A DNA stretch of 32,312 nucleotides from Eubacteriaceae bacterium (GCA_910574915.1 CAJTCR010000059.1:1-32312), one strand, 5' to 3'; counted from the stretch's first letter, positions 21,976 through 30,661 are shown. The notes: a model not told the origin generated them from the sequence alone. Translations and numbers: made by a program.

Positions 21976-23437
21976 CTTCCTCTCTCCTCTCATTTTTCAT
22001 CATCACCGACAGGATGAACACCCTGCCGTTTACCTTAAAATCCATTGCTCCCTGATATTTCTGTGCCGTGCTTTTGATGTTGACCATCCCTATCCCGTGA
22101 TTCTCCCTGTCCGCCTTGTCCGTCACGGGGAACTCATTTTGCGGTTTCCTCACAACCCTCCCGTCAAAGCTGTTCTCCACTTTCAGGAAAAACAGCTCCC
22201 GCTTTTGGAATGAGCTGATGCGGATAAAGGCTTCCGCATCCGGTTCTATCGCTTTCAGTTTCCGGCACGCCTCTATTGCGTTGTCCAGCGCATTCCCTAA
22301 AATAATGCCGATATCATAACTTTGGATGGACAGTTTTTCAGGGAACTGCAGCCCTTCCACATCCATACGCAGATCCGGCACCGTACTGGCAATTTCATGG
22401 TATTTCATATTCAACAGGGTATCCACCACCGTATTCCCTGTCTTAAAACGGAATTCCAGTCTGTCCATCGTCCGGCTCAGCTCTTCCAGATATACCTGCA
22501 GTCCGTCCTCCTTCCCTGCCGCAAGCTGCATGATGACAGAGATTGTATTCTTCATATCGTGCCTCATCCCCCGTATCCCGGAATAGACGCGCTCCATCTC
22601 CCCCATATGCTCCTGCAGGCTGCTGACCTGTTTCTCCAGAATGATCCGGCTGCTTTTTTCCCTGTTCCAATAAATCATGTCCTGAAAAAGCTTTACTCCG
22701 AACAGAATGGACAGGAAAGACAGCAAAAGGACAGCCGGCACCATAACTACCAATGCCGGATATCTGTCGTATAAGGATGCCTGGATTCCATCCTCTATCG
22801 TGACTAAAACCATACGCAGTAATGTGCAGATAAACACCGCCGTCATGCTGGGTGCTAAAATAAACAATAATTCCATCTGGCGGATGGCATAATCCTTTTC
22901 CCTGAAACTCCTTACAATGCTTTTTAGGGAAACAGACAGTATCACTATAGAAACGATATGCATTGTCGCTGATATCCCCAATGTGGTAGCTAACAATAAT
23001 CCGTCAAAAACGTCAAGCGATGCAATATATCCTTTTTCCAGACACCACATCCATACGGAATAAAGATTACTCCCCAGCCAGCAGACATTATATGCCAGAA
23101 AAAAGCTGAACTCACCTGTTGCAAGAAAAGCGACCACAAGGAAGACCTTTATTTTTCCGGCCGCCCTGTAACAGCACACTACAAGAATGGTCAGGATGCA
23201 CAAGGTCAGTGCCAGTTTTGCAAAAATCCTTACACTCCCATAATCTGAGGGCAGAATCAAATCCATTCCAAGCTTCAGCACAGCATACAAAAATACAGTC
23301 CATAATCCCGCATGGTGTCTCCTTATCCTTCCCTCCAGGAAACTCCCGAAGAAATACTGCAGGCAGCATCCCTGGAACATGGCAGAAAACACTCCCAGCA
23401 GGCCATTCACCACTTCATACACAGGACACCTCTCCAT
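21953..23437 (-). CDS. GHKL-domain sensor histidine kinase (AgrC-like)
   Basis: 494 residues. About six hydrophobic segments occupy the first 235, then a coiled linker (LEKQVSSLQEHMGEMERVYS). The phospho-acceptor region is GIRGMRHDMKNTISVIMQL with H in R-H-D-x-K-N. The ATPase domain has the N box IILGNALDNAIEAC and G box NHGIGMVNIKSTAQKYQG. This is the HPK10/AgrC layout, which usually senses peptides. The start overlaps the end of the LytTR regulator gene by 23 bases. No agrB or agrD gene is visible nearby. Confidence 0.92.
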   Translation of the reverse strand: MERCPVYEVVNGLLGVFSAMFQGCCLQYFFGSFLEGRIRRHHAGLWTVFLYAVLKLGMDLILPSDYGSVRIFAKLALTLCILTILVVCCYRAAGKIKVFLVVAFLATGEFSFFLAYNVCWLGSNLYSVWMWCLEKGYIASLDVFDGLLLATTLGISATMHIVSIVILSVSLKSIVRSFREKDYAIRQMELLFILAPSMTAVFICTLLRMVLVTIEDGIQASLYDRYPALVVMVPAVLLLSFLSILFGVKLFQDMIYWNREKSSRIILEKQVSSLQEHMGEMERVYSGIRGMRHDMKNTISVIMQLAAGKEDGLQVYLEELSRTMDRLEFRFKTGNTVVDTLLNMKYHEIASTVPDLRMDVEGLQFPEKLSIQSYDIGIILGNALDNAIEACRKLKAIEPDAEAFIRISSFQKRELFFLKVENSFDGRVVRKPQNEFPVTDKADRENHGIGMVNIKSTAQKYQGAMDFKVNGRVFILSVMMKNERREEDGFRSDR

Positions 23438-24131
23438 TCTGCAGATACCACATATACGCCTTTACAAACCCATTGTGCTTCTTCCTTGTCAGGTAGACCT
23501 TCTCGCCACTGGAAAGGAAGATGCTGTCATTGTCATACCTCGCTATGTGCGCCATGTTCACCAGATATCCCCTGTGGCAGCGGTAAAAGCCATCCCCAAG
23601 CTGCCCTTCCAGTTCATCCATCGTGGCATAGGACTCTATGATGTCCTCCATGTCCGTGGTATGGATCTCCACCTTCTTCCCCCTGCTCTCGATATACAGG
23701 ATGCTGTTTAGGTTAAGCGTATACCCCTGGTTCTTCGCACGTATGAATATCTGGCGCTCCTTCTGCCCTTTCCTTTTCCTGGCTTCCTCTGCCGCCCTGC
23801 CAAGCACCTCCATGAATTTCTGTTCCTCAATGGGCTTTAGCAGATAGTGGAACGCCGACACGTCAAAAGCCTCAAACACATATTCCCTGATTCCCGTAAT
23901 GAAGATGACCACCGCATCCACGCCGGACTGCCGGAGGATCCTCGCCGCCTCAATGCCGCCCATGCCCTCCATCTGTATGTCGAGGAAGATAATGTCAAAA
24001 TCCTTTCCTGCCGCAAGCAGTCCTTCCCCCGTGTCAAAAACGCTTATATCAAAACCGGGATTCCGTTTTTTTATGAATCCACCAATCTGCTCTCTGATGG
24101 CTTCCTCATCATCGACCACTGCTATATTCAA
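23415..24131 (-). CDS. LytTR-family response regulator (AgrA-like)
   Basis: 238 residues. The receiver domain has MNIAVVDDEEAIREQI (acidic pair), the phospho-acceptor aspartate in DIIFLDIQMEGMGG, the T in VIFITGIREY and K in YLLKPIEE. The C-terminal LytTR DNA-binding domain shows ILYIESRGKKVEIHTTD, MDELEGQLGDGFYRCHRGYL, VNMAHIARYDNDSIFLSSGE. It starts at TTG 24131 with GAGG nine bases upstream. A 15-base tandem repeat duplicates this binding site. It forms an overlapping operon with the kinase and likely drives genes by binding paired 9-bp sites. Confidence 0.92.
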   Translation of the reverse strand: MNIAVVDDEEAIREQIGGFIKKRNPGFDISVFDTGEGLLAAGKDFDIIFLDIQMEGMGGIEAARILRQSGVDAVVIFITGIREYVFEAFDVSAFHYLLKPIEEQKFMEVLGRAAEEARKRKGQKERQIFIRAKNQGYTLNLNSILYIESRGKKVEIHTTDMEDIIESYATMDELEGQLGDGFYRCHRGYLVNMAHIARYDNDSIFLSSGEKVYLTRKKHNGFVKAYMWYLQNGEVSCV

Positions 24132-24161
24132 AATTCATCACCTCGGAATTCATCACCTCGG
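24132..24161 (-). repeat. Tandem 15-bp repeat containing the ribosome binding site
   Basis: CCGAGGTGATGAATT occurs twice in a row, directly before the TTG start of the response regulator. Each copy carries GAGGTG and an out-of-frame ATG. It is probably a slippage duplication that affects translation initiation. Confidence 0.7.
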
Positions 24162-24285
24162 ATTTCTGTTTCTGCCGTTACTTAATTTATCGGCAGATTT
24201 TTTGTTATTTTGAGATGCAGGGAACGAAAGGCATATAAAATGGAGCGAAAGGCATAAATCCAGTACGGGAAATCCAAAAACAAGT

Positions 24286-24427
24286 CTATAGTTTTTCGCC
24301 ATTCGTCCGATATAGGGGCAGTTTCAGTAACCAGGATATGTTTTCCCCCAATGCCATTTCCGCCGCCCGCTTGTCCGGGCTTACAAATTCGATGAGCTGC
24401 CTGTATAAATATGGTTCCCCGTAAGGC
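24286..24427 (-). pseudogene. Unidentified C-terminal fragment
   Basis: The frame reads MPYGEPYLYRQLIEFVSPDK, RAAEMALGENISWLLKLPLY, RTNGEKL and stops at TAG 24286. It looks like a genuine protein end; the family is not recognised. It follows the YbhB start out of frame. Confidence 0.4.
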
Positions 24428-24523
24428 ATAAGTAGGTATGCCATTTACATTGAACTGCGTTCCATGCCCGCCATATTGGGGCTGGATTACCCCGTTTACA
24501 ATACCGCTGCTCGTAACATTCAT
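24428..24523 (-). pseudogene. YbhB/PEBP-family N-terminal fragment
   Basis: From ATG 24523 the protein reads NVTSSGIVNGVIQPQYGGHG, TQFNVNGIPTY. The V-N-G-x-I...Y-G...G-T-Q-x-N-x-N-G-x-P-T-Y pattern is the start of bacterial YbhB/YbcL (PEBP) proteins. The rest of the domain is replaced by another gene's end. Confidence 0.5.
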
Positions 24524-24606
24524 CTTTAATATCCTCCAATCCGATTTTATGATGATATTATAAGCGGCAGTTGCTGGAGAGTAAATTACCCACTTTTTCG
24601 TGGGTA

Positions 24607-24966
24607 CTAATCCGGCACTACTCCCTTTTCCTCCAGAATATGCCCCATGCCGTTTGCTTTCAGATAATCAATCCCGATATGCTGCATAATCCTTAATGCC
24701 TCCAGTATCTCCGTTCCCATACCATCCGTCAAGGAATATTCCACATGGAGCAGGTATCCCTCATAGGACTTCTTTTCCACAAAGCCATAATCCATCAGTT
24801 CCTTTAACTGCTCCAGTAGCATTTTCTGTGTAATGCCGTCTATGTCACGTTCCAGCTTCGCCAGAGATGTCGCCCCCAAACGCAGCCGCCATAAGATAAT
24901 CAGTTTCCATTTCCCTTTGATCATGTCATGCACCAGTTCCAAAGGGCAGGTGTATTCTGTCCGCAT
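24607..24966 (-). CDS. HxlR-family transcriptional regulator
   Basis: 119 residues with the complete HxlR winged helix: YTCPLELVHDMIKGKWKLII, LWRLRLGATSLAKLERDIDG, ITQKMLLEQLKELMDYGFVE, KKSYEGYLLHVEYSLTDGMG. The conserved C-P and G-K-W-K motifs are present; the single cysteine may sense thiol-reactive signals. AAAGGAG lies 15 bases upstream of ATG 24966, rather far. It is separated by 176 bases from the DUF2000 gene and precedes a YbhB-like fragment that may once have been its target. Confidence 0.92.
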   Translation of the reverse strand: MRTEYTCPLELVHDMIKGKWKLIILWRLRLGATSLAKLERDIDGITQKMLLEQLKELMDYGFVEKKSYEGYLLHVEYSLTDGMGTEILEALRIMQHIGIDYLKANGMGHILEEKGVVPD

Positions 24967-25091
24967 TTTCTTAGGCTGATGCTCCTTTCCGTTTTCTATT
25001 ACTTCGGCAGAGTATCGTTCCTGCTAAAGTAATAACATCCACGGAATTCAAGTGGTTTTCTGCTGTCAAACCTGCCTGCGGAAACGGCAGG

Positions 25092-25124
25092 CCGCCGCAT
25101 ATGGTGGTAAGTCATCTGCGGCGG
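25092..25124. terminator. GC-rich stem-loop between the DUF2000 and HxlR genes
   Basis: CCGCCGCA (25092-25099) pairs with TGCGGCGG (25117-25124). A second short stem (CCTGCC/GGCAGG) lies next to it. It lies 19 bases beyond the DUF2000 stop, but no T run follows in that direction, so termination is only probable. Confidence 0.45.
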
Positions 25125-25142
25125 TTAGCTTTTGTATACCCT

Positions 25143-25565
25143 TTATCTCAGCAGCGCCATACTTCCCGTCAATTTATTTACCTTCTTTTTCGCCCCGCAG
25201 ATAGCAACCCCATAATAATTCAGTTCCGTTTCTGAAACATCCTTCATCTTTTTAATAAACTCGTCATAGGTCTTGCACCCCTGTGCAAGGTCTGAGAAAT
25301 CCACCACCGTCAAGTCCGAAAACTCCGGCTCATACAGCTTTTCACGGATAGATTTGATCACCTCCACATTTCCCTTTAAGATCGGCACCGGGAATTCTAT
25401 AATCCCCAAATGCCCGTTTCCCGTCCTGTCATACACATCCGCACCTACGACCTCCGGCATCTGCTTCCCCAGCGTGATGCCCATGATCGCCGCCGTGTTC
25501 GCTATGATGCCAAGTGGCAGGTTCTCATCAAGCACCATGACGCATTTTTCATTCTGTAAATCCAT
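25143..25565 (-). CDS. DUF2000-family protein
   Basis: 140 residues matching the DUF2000 pattern along its length: KCVMVLDENLPLGIIANTAA, IMGITLGKQMPEVVGADVYD, GNGHLGIIEFPVPILKGNVE, and a final block NYYGVAICGAKKKVNKLTGS. Proteins of this family adopt a peptidyl-tRNA-hydrolase-like fold, but no activity is established. ATG 25565 has AGGAGG six bases upstream, inside the stop region of the preceding gene, so the two are coupled. It is the last gene of the AraC-EamA-GNAT operon. Confidence 0.9.
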   Translation of the reverse strand: MDLQNEKCVMVLDENLPLGIIANTAAIMGITLGKQMPEVVGADVYDRTGNGHLGIIEFPVPILKGNVEVIKSIREKLYEPEFSDLTVVDFSDLAQGCKTYDEFIKKMKDVSETELNYYGVAICGAKKKVNKLTGSMALLR

Positions 25566-25568
25566 CTT

Positions 25569-26149
25569 TCAATCCTCCTGTTCTTTGGAGGATTTCTCCT
25601 CCTGTTTTTTCTGATAACAGCGGTAAAGATAGGCCCTATGAAAGCCCAACCGCCCATATTGCTCCGGCAGTTCTCCCCTCCCTGGAATATCTGCCAGTAT
25701 CCTTACGATTCCATTTGCCACTGCAAACCACAGGATGTCCTCCATGCCTGTATCCGGCAGGTTTCCGTCCCACCATTCCCATTTTTCAGGAACAGCCCAT
25801 CCGGCATTTTCCCTTCCATGCACAGTTTCCCGGCATTCACCATTAAATCGCATTCACCGACCACGCCACATTTTTCTAGCCTGTATCCATTGTCCGTAAG
25901 GATGGAACTCAGGTGGTAATTGGTATGTTCCACGATGCGAAACTCGCATCTTGCCCCGCACTGGCGGCTGATTTCCTCACACCTGCAGATGTTCTCCTGG
26001 ATATCCCCATCCGAAAATTTGTAATACAGCGGATAGACCAAAAGCTGTCCTTCCATTCTTTTCAGCACCCATCCTCAGCAAACTAAGGTTTCCCTGTCGG
26101 GGAAGGGGCTGATGATCTGCTCCTCCGTCCTTATCGCAGGCTCATTCAC
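25569..26149 (-). pseudogene. GNAT-family acetyltransferase, frameshifted and shortened
   Basis: GTG 26149 overlaps the stop of the EamA gene and begins NEPAIRTEEQIISPFPDRET, then stops at TGA. The next piece reads GQLLVYPLYYKFSDGDIQEN, CEFRIVEHTNYHLSSILTDN, ECDLMVNAGKL up to LFLKNGNGG. One added G in the GGG run near 25770 would continue as DGNLPDTGMEDILWFAVANG, IVRILADIPGRG, EQYGRLGFHRAYLYRCYQKK. The Y-G-R-L-GF...YLYRCY ending is GNAT-like. Part of the N-terminal domain is also missing. Confidence 0.6.
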
Positions 26150-27041
26150 TGTTCCCACTCCCCTTCCCGTTATATTCAGAAAGGAAAAGCCCCGCAACCG
26201 CCAGGACCGTCCCCATAATGGAAACCCACGTCACCGGCTCCTTCAGCACCAGCACGGAAGTCACCACCGTTATGACGGGAACCATGTAAATATAGACGCT
26301 AGTCTTGACCGCGCCAAGCACTTTTACCGCAAGGTTCCATGTGACAAAGCAGAGTGCGGACGCCCCCAGCCCAAGATACAGAATATTCAGCAGATGCGTC
26401 ACATCTGCAAACCGTTCCAGCCCGATTTCAAAATCGAAAAGGAACAATGCCGGAACCATGAACAGAATGCCGTAAAAGAATGTCCTCCGCGTGGTGAGTA
26501 TGACCGGGTAGCCGAAGCTGCTGATCTTCCTTGTCAGTATGGAATAGCACGCCCACACAAATGCCGCAAGGACTGCCAGCAAATCCCCCATCGGGTTTAA
26601 TTCCATCCGGGAGCCGTTAAAGCTGATCAGCAGGACACCCGCCATTGCCACCACAAAGCCTATAAAAAAATTTGCCCGCAGCTTCCCTTCTGATTTCAGG
26701 AACAGATGCGACAGAATTGCCGTGAAAAACGGTGCAACCGAAATGATGACTCCCACGTTGGATGCCATCGTATATGTAAGCGCGATATTCTCCAGCAGGT
26801 AATATAAGCATATCCCGCACAAGCCCGCCAGCACGAAAGTCAGCTCCTGCCTGTGCCCCACGCCTTTCATACGGTGCGGGCAAACCAAAAAGAGTGTCGC
26901 AAATCCCATGACAAAGCGGAAGAACAGTATTTCCACCGGCATAAAATCCGTAAGCAGGACTTTGGTGGATATGAATGTCGTCCCCCAAATGATGATGGTG
27001 AACAGCGCCGCTAGATGCCCGGCTGATCTCCTATTCCCCAT
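26142..27041 (-). CDS. EamA/DMT-family transporter
   Basis: About 299 residues with ten hydrophobic segments in two EamA repeats. The first repeat has LAALFTIIIWGTTFISTKVL and ALTYTMASNVGVIISVAPFF; the second has GDLLAVLAAFVWACYSILTR and VYIYMVPVITVVTSVLVLKE. Such proteins export metabolites or amino acids. I use ATG 27041 (MGNRRSAGHL), which overlaps the AraC stop by 11 bases; ATG 27059 is an alternative. Coupling to the AraC gene suggests local control. Confidence 0.88.
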   Translation of the reverse strand: MGNRRSAGHLAALFTIIIWGTTFISTKVLLTDFMPVEILFFRFVMGFATLFLVCPHRMKGVGHRQELTFVLAGLCGICLYYLLENIALTYTMASNVGVIISVAPFFTAILSHLFLKSEGKLRANFFIGFVVAMAGVLLISFNGSRMELNPMGDLLAVLAAFVWACYSILTRKISSFGYPVILTTRRTFFYGILFMVPALFLFDFEIGLERFADVTHLLNILYLGLGASALCFVTWNLAVKVLGAVKTSVYIYMVPVITVVTSVLVLKEPVTWVSIMGTVLAVAGLFLSEYNGKGSGNSE

Positions 27042-27873
27042 GCTGCCCACCATCCCCATCTTTTTCCGAGAATATTTCACGGTAAGTACCCGGTGCAAGC
27101 CCTATGAACTGATTGAAATAATTTGTAAAATGGCTCTGGTCGGAAAACCCTGTCCTTATGGCTGCCTCCACGGGCGGTACGCCTTCCGATAACAGCTTTT
27201 TTGCCTCATTGATGCGGACAGTTTCAAGGTATCGGTACGGTGTGACTCCTTTTTCCTTCGTAAAGGCCCGCAGCAGCGTTGATTTGCTGAGCCCTGCGTG
27301 GTGGCAGATCTGGTCTAAATAAATGCGCTCTGTAAAATGCGCTGTCATGTATTCACAGGCTTTTTCAATCTCCTGCCTGCACTCCGGGATGCAGCTTTCA
27401 AATGGCTTCCCGTAATTCTGGATGAGGTACGAAAGCAGGAACAGCAGCGTCTCCTCTTTCTTAAACTCCCCCGTCCCTATCATGGCCATCTCATGCAGCG
27501 GGCGCAGGTGGCAGGCTACCTCCTCATCGCAGATAACATTTCTTGAAAATCCCGGAAGCTCCCGTTTTCCCGTGACCTCCTCCGCCAGATTGAGCATAAC
27601 CTCCTTTGAAATGTTGAAGCCCCGGTAATCAAACGTCCCTTCATCACTCTGTACGCAGGCATGGCTGTCACCCGGATTGAAAAGCACGATGCTGCCTTCT
27701 TCTATGGCATACTCCCTGTCACGGCAGGAAAGCACACGCTCCCCTTTCTCCACAAACCCAATGACATAATGCTCATGGAAATGGCTTGGAAACGGCTGCA
27801 CGATTCCCTCAAAGCGGTATGCCTCCATCCTCAATTCATCATCATATACCACTGTCCTTATTTCTTTCTTCAT
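27031..27873 (-). CDS. AraC-family transcriptional regulator
   Basis: 280 residues from ATG 27873 with GGAGG upstream. The N-terminal cupin (AraC_binding) shows PFPSHFHEHYVIGFVEKGER and IVLFNPGDSHACVQ. The C-terminal double helix-turn-helix shows ERIYLDQICHHAGLSKSTLL, RAFTKEKGVTPYRYLETVRI, GVPPVEAAIRTGFSDQSHFT, NYFNQFIGLAPGTYREIF. It is intact. It heads a run of overlapping genes (EamA transporter, GNAT, DUF2000), a common arrangement where the regulator activates its own exporter. Confidence 0.93.
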   Translation of the reverse strand: MKKEIRTVVYDDELRMEAYRFEGIVQPFPSHFHEHYVIGFVEKGERVLSCRDREYAIEEGSIVLFNPGDSHACVQSDEGTFDYRGFNISKEVMLNLAEEVTGKRELPGFSRNVICDEEVACHLRPLHEMAMIGTGEFKKEETLLFLLSYLIQNYGKPFESCIPECRQEIEKACEYMTAHFTERIYLDQICHHAGLSKSTLLRAFTKEKGVTPYRYLETVRINEAKKLLSEGVPPVEAAIRTGFSDQSHFTNYFNQFIGLAPGTYREIFSEKDGDGGQHGE

Positions 27874-28010
27874 GTGGATTACCTCCGAATTTTTGAATTT
27901 TGTCAAGAGCCATTTTACCTCTTATTTTTTTCTGCGTCTTGTAAAATATCTTCATTTTTCAGATTTATCGGTTCTATTTCCTGCGGGAATTATCTGATCT
28001 TTTCAAGTGA

Positions 28011-28226
28011 TTTCTGCAAAAATTAACCGCCGCACATCTGCGCGCCGTGTCCTTGCAGATATTTTCGGCAAAAAGTGTGCAGGAGTTTCGGTTCGCACTC
28101 AGCGAGCAGATCCGCCAGCAGGTATTTTATGCCATTTTCATGAAAAATATCGAAACCAGCATAAAATCCAAAAGCGTAATGCATGTCTTAAAACAGCTAA
28201 TTAAACAGCAAGGGTATCATTTATAA
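28011..28226 (+). pseudogene. Unidentified C-terminal fragment
   Basis: An open frame without a start reads LTAAHLRAVSLQIFSAKSVQ, EFRFALSEQIRQQVFYAIFM, KNIETSIKSKSVMHVLKQLI, KQQGYHL and stops at TAA 28224. Composition is protein-like, but I cannot name the family. It is followed by AAAAGTTGTAAA, also found at 91 after another orphan C-terminus. The gap 27874-28010 shows no other gene. Confidence 0.4.
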
Positions 28227-28418
28227 AAGTTGTAAAGTGGTGTTATGATAATACAGTCCGACAAAAATCCCCAGCATCTCTGCAGCAGGAAAGGCCAGCC
28301 ATATAAGTGAAACTTGTTCCGTCATTGTAAGTAGCAGCATAAGCGGAAGCAGAAAAAGCATCTGTCTTGCAACCGTCAAACCCATACTTGGTAAGCGATG
28401 AATAACCCACCGTTCCAC
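28221..28418 (-). pseudogene. MATE-family efflux transporter C-terminal fragment
   Basis: It reads GLTVARQMLFLLPLMLLLTM, TEQVSLIWLAFPAAEMLGIF, VGLYYHN. The R-Q..FLLPL hydrophobic segment and the W-L-A-F-P-x-A-E pattern match the last two helices of MATE exporters. The upstream ten helices are missing and the 5' side joins IS66-like sequence. Confidence 0.5.
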
Positions 28419-28485
28419 AGGAACTTGATTTTGCTCTATAATGGTATCAGCTTGGAGCGGATGTCCACATCAGTTCTTGATAAAG

Positions 28486-28716
28486 TAGCCCGGCAGCCGT
28501 TTATTGCTTTTCCTGCGGCTCCACTACTGCCATCCATTCCAAAAATAATAATCAGGAGATGATGCTATGTCAGAGAAAAAGAAAACCCGCAGTGGCCAGG
28601 AATGGCTGGAGCTGATCCAGGAATGCCGCACGAGCGGCCTGCCTGACAGAGAATGGTGCCGGCTGCATTCCATATCCATAAAAACATTTCATAACAAAGT
28701 TTCAGGCCTAAAGAAA
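28486..28716 (+). mobile_element. IS66-family left end with truncated TnpA
   Basis: ATG 28567 (AGGAG before it) opens MSEKKKTRSGQEWLELIQEC, RTSGLPDREWCRLHSISIKT, FHNKVSGLKK. The W-x-x-L-I-x-x-C-R-x-SGLPDxxWCxxHGI pattern is the IS66 accessory protein TnpA. It breaks off at about residue 50, where the sequence becomes the antisense of the P60 gene. The sequence from about 28486 (GTAGCCCGGCAGCCG) is probably the IS left end. TnpB and TnpC are absent. Confidence 0.6.
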
Positions 28717-30651
28717 GTTTGCCGCCTCCACCACTTTTCCGTTTCCTGCATAAATCGCCACATGGGTGATGTTCATAAAGCGCCCGTTCCTGTCATAACT
28801 GTAAAATATCAGGTCCCCCGGCTGCATTTCGTCATAATTCACAAGCAGGTTATTGTCATAGCAGTATTTTCCCTCGCTTGCCGCCGTATTGGAACCCTCA
28901 TACATAATGCTTACCCCCGCACTGCGCCATGCATAGTAGGCAAGGGAGCTACAGTCATAATAATCCCCGCTGTCACGGTATGCCTGACTGTACGGGTATC
29001 CTACCTTTGACAATGCAAACGCCACGACCTTCCTTCCGTTTTCATCTGAAATGGCATCCACGATTGCCTGATACTGTTCGGGCGAAATCGTTTCCCCCGG
29101 ATCGCCGCCCCCGCCAGTATAGCCGAGCATTGCAAGATATTCCGGCTTCATCAGTTCGGCAAGCATCGCCTGTTCTTCCGCATTGAACCCATAGACGGAA
29201 ACCATGTCATAACACGTTTTCAGTTCCACGCCTACCTCTTTGACCGTCGTGGTTGTCGTGTTGCCTTCTTCGTCTGTCTCCGTGTCCGTCCTGCTGGAAA
29301 TGGTATAGCTGCACATATCATCAAAGACGGCTTTTAAGTTCTGCTTTGCCTTATCCGTCATGTCCGTTGCCGTGTCGCCGTCCCCGTACTTTACCATGTA
29401 GACCATGAGAATGTCACAGAAATTGTCCGGTGTGCCGGAACCCTCATAATTTACATAGATTTTTTCGCTTGTGTCATATCCGGCATGGTTATTCAGTTCC
29501 GCATTGACCTCATCGTTAAATTCCGACACATACGCCGAGAGGACTTCCTGCGTTGTCTCCCCCGATGATATGGAAGGGAAAAATACCGCAAACGGCGAAT
29601 TGTAAATGACCGCTATGACTGCTATGATAGGGAGCGCAATGAGCGCCACTACCGCAAACAGCGCAAGCAGGAACAGCCCCACATACCGCACGATATACTT
29701 TGCCATCATGGAAAAGCGCAGCAGCACAATGTCCTTTAATGCCTTGCCGATATTGTCCTGGTTATCTTCCTGCCGCAGCTTTGCCACAAACAGCTTTATC
29801 ATGCGGTTTCTTGTGGAATTTTTCACATCACGCTTATCCATTGCGATCCCGGCGGCTTCTCCCGCAAGGGTCCCGACGAGTACGCCGCCTGCCCCTGTTC
29901 CCGCCGTGGCTGCTGCCGTCTTTGCCGCAGCCTTTGATGTTTCTTTTGCCGCTTTCTTCCCTGTTTCCTTTGCCGCTTCCTTTGCCGCCGTCTGTGCGGT
30001 TTTCCTTGCTGCCTTGACCGCACTTTCCTTTACAGCCTTTTCCTTGATACGGCTTCTGGACTGTTTTTTCCTGAGTTTATCCTGTTTTGCTTTTGCCGCC
30101 TGTGAACGGTAAAGGTTCCTGCCCGCACAGGCGGCATTTGTGGCAGGCTTCGCCAGCGTGCAAGCCGTCATGGATGCATCATGGACTTCACTGCCGCCAT
30201 CCATTTCGTCTAATGCAGTCCCAGCCGCCACTGAAGCAGTACCGGACGGAATGGCGGGCTTCTTTTTAATTGCCGCTTCCTTTTCTGCTTTCGCTATACA
30301 GTACCGGGAATACATACGGTTTTCTTTATTCACGGACTGCCGCACTTCCTGTTCCTTCCCCTGTCTGCCCTGCGTGCCAGTGCCGCCATTCCTTCCCCTA
30401 TGCTCCATAGCTGCCGTTTTTGTCTGCCCTGTCTTTCTTTTATCCGTAACATGGACGGAACTCTTTTTTAACTTTATCTTCCCGTCTGCCACGCTTTTCT
30501 CCGCCACAGTCCCGGCAATTTTCGATCCATGCTGTACGGTAAGGGCATTCCTGCCCTTGATTTTTGTTTCCGGTGTTCCCTTTACTTTCAGCTTTGGTTT
30601 TTCCTTTGTGTGGATCACCATAGGCTTGTCATCTACTTTTTTAATGTTCAA
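28708..30651 (-). CDS. NlpC/P60 cell-wall hydrolase of a conjugative element, 3'-truncated
   Basis: About 647 residues. The order is a basic Lys/Ala-rich N-terminal half with a coiled Ala/Lys tract (AAKETGKKAAKETSKAAAKT), a membrane segment (GLFLLALFAVVALIALPIIA), a ~150-residue extracellular linker, then a C40 peptidase domain with catalytic Cys in YYDCSSLAYYAW, the loop MQPGDLIFYSY and His in ITHVAIYAG. It ends EAANFL, where the IS66 fragment begins, so the last catalytic polar residue region is cut. I choose TTG 30651 because the duplicate copy of this 5' end (31697) shows a strong GGAGGAGGTG before the same TTG. It would open the wall for DNA transfer. Confidence 0.85.
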   Translation of the reverse strand: MNIKKVDDKPMVIHTKEKPKLKVKGTPETKIKGRNALTVQHGSKIAGTVAEKSVADGKIKLKKSSVHVTDKRKTGQTKTAAMEHRGRNGGTGTQGRQGKEQEVRQSVNKENRMYSRYCIAKAEKEAAIKKKPAIPSGTASVAAGTALDEMDGGSEVHDASMTACTLAKPATNAACAGRNLYRSQAAKAKQDKLRKKQSRSRIKEKAVKESAVKAARKTAQTAAKEAAKETGKKAAKETSKAAAKTAAATAGTGAGGVLVGTLAGEAAGIAMDKRDVKNSTRNRMIKLFVAKLRQEDNQDNIGKALKDIVLLRFSMMAKYIVRYVGLFLLALFAVVALIALPIIAVIAVIYNSPFAVFFPSISSGETTQEVLSAYVSEFNDEVNAELNNHAGYDTSEKIYVNYEGSGTPDNFCDILMVYMVKYGDGDTATDMTDKAKQNLKAVFDDMCSYTISSRTDTETDEEGNTTTTTVKEVGVELKTCYDMVSVYGFNAEEQAMLAELMKPEYLAMLGYTGGGGDPGETISPEQYQAIVDAISDENGRKVVAFALSKVGYPYSQAYRDSGDYYDCSSLAYYAWRSAGVSIMYEGSNTAASEGKYCYDNNLLVNYDEMQPGDLIFYSYDRNGRFMNITHVAIYAGNGKVVEAANFL

Positions 30652-30661
30652 TCTGCGCACC
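30623..30661 (-). repeat. Direct repeat, copy at the P60 gene start
   Basis: About 38 bases around CAGATTGAACATTAAAAAAG match 31669-31705 with about five differences. The two copies bracket the methyltransferase gene. Confidence 0.7.
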
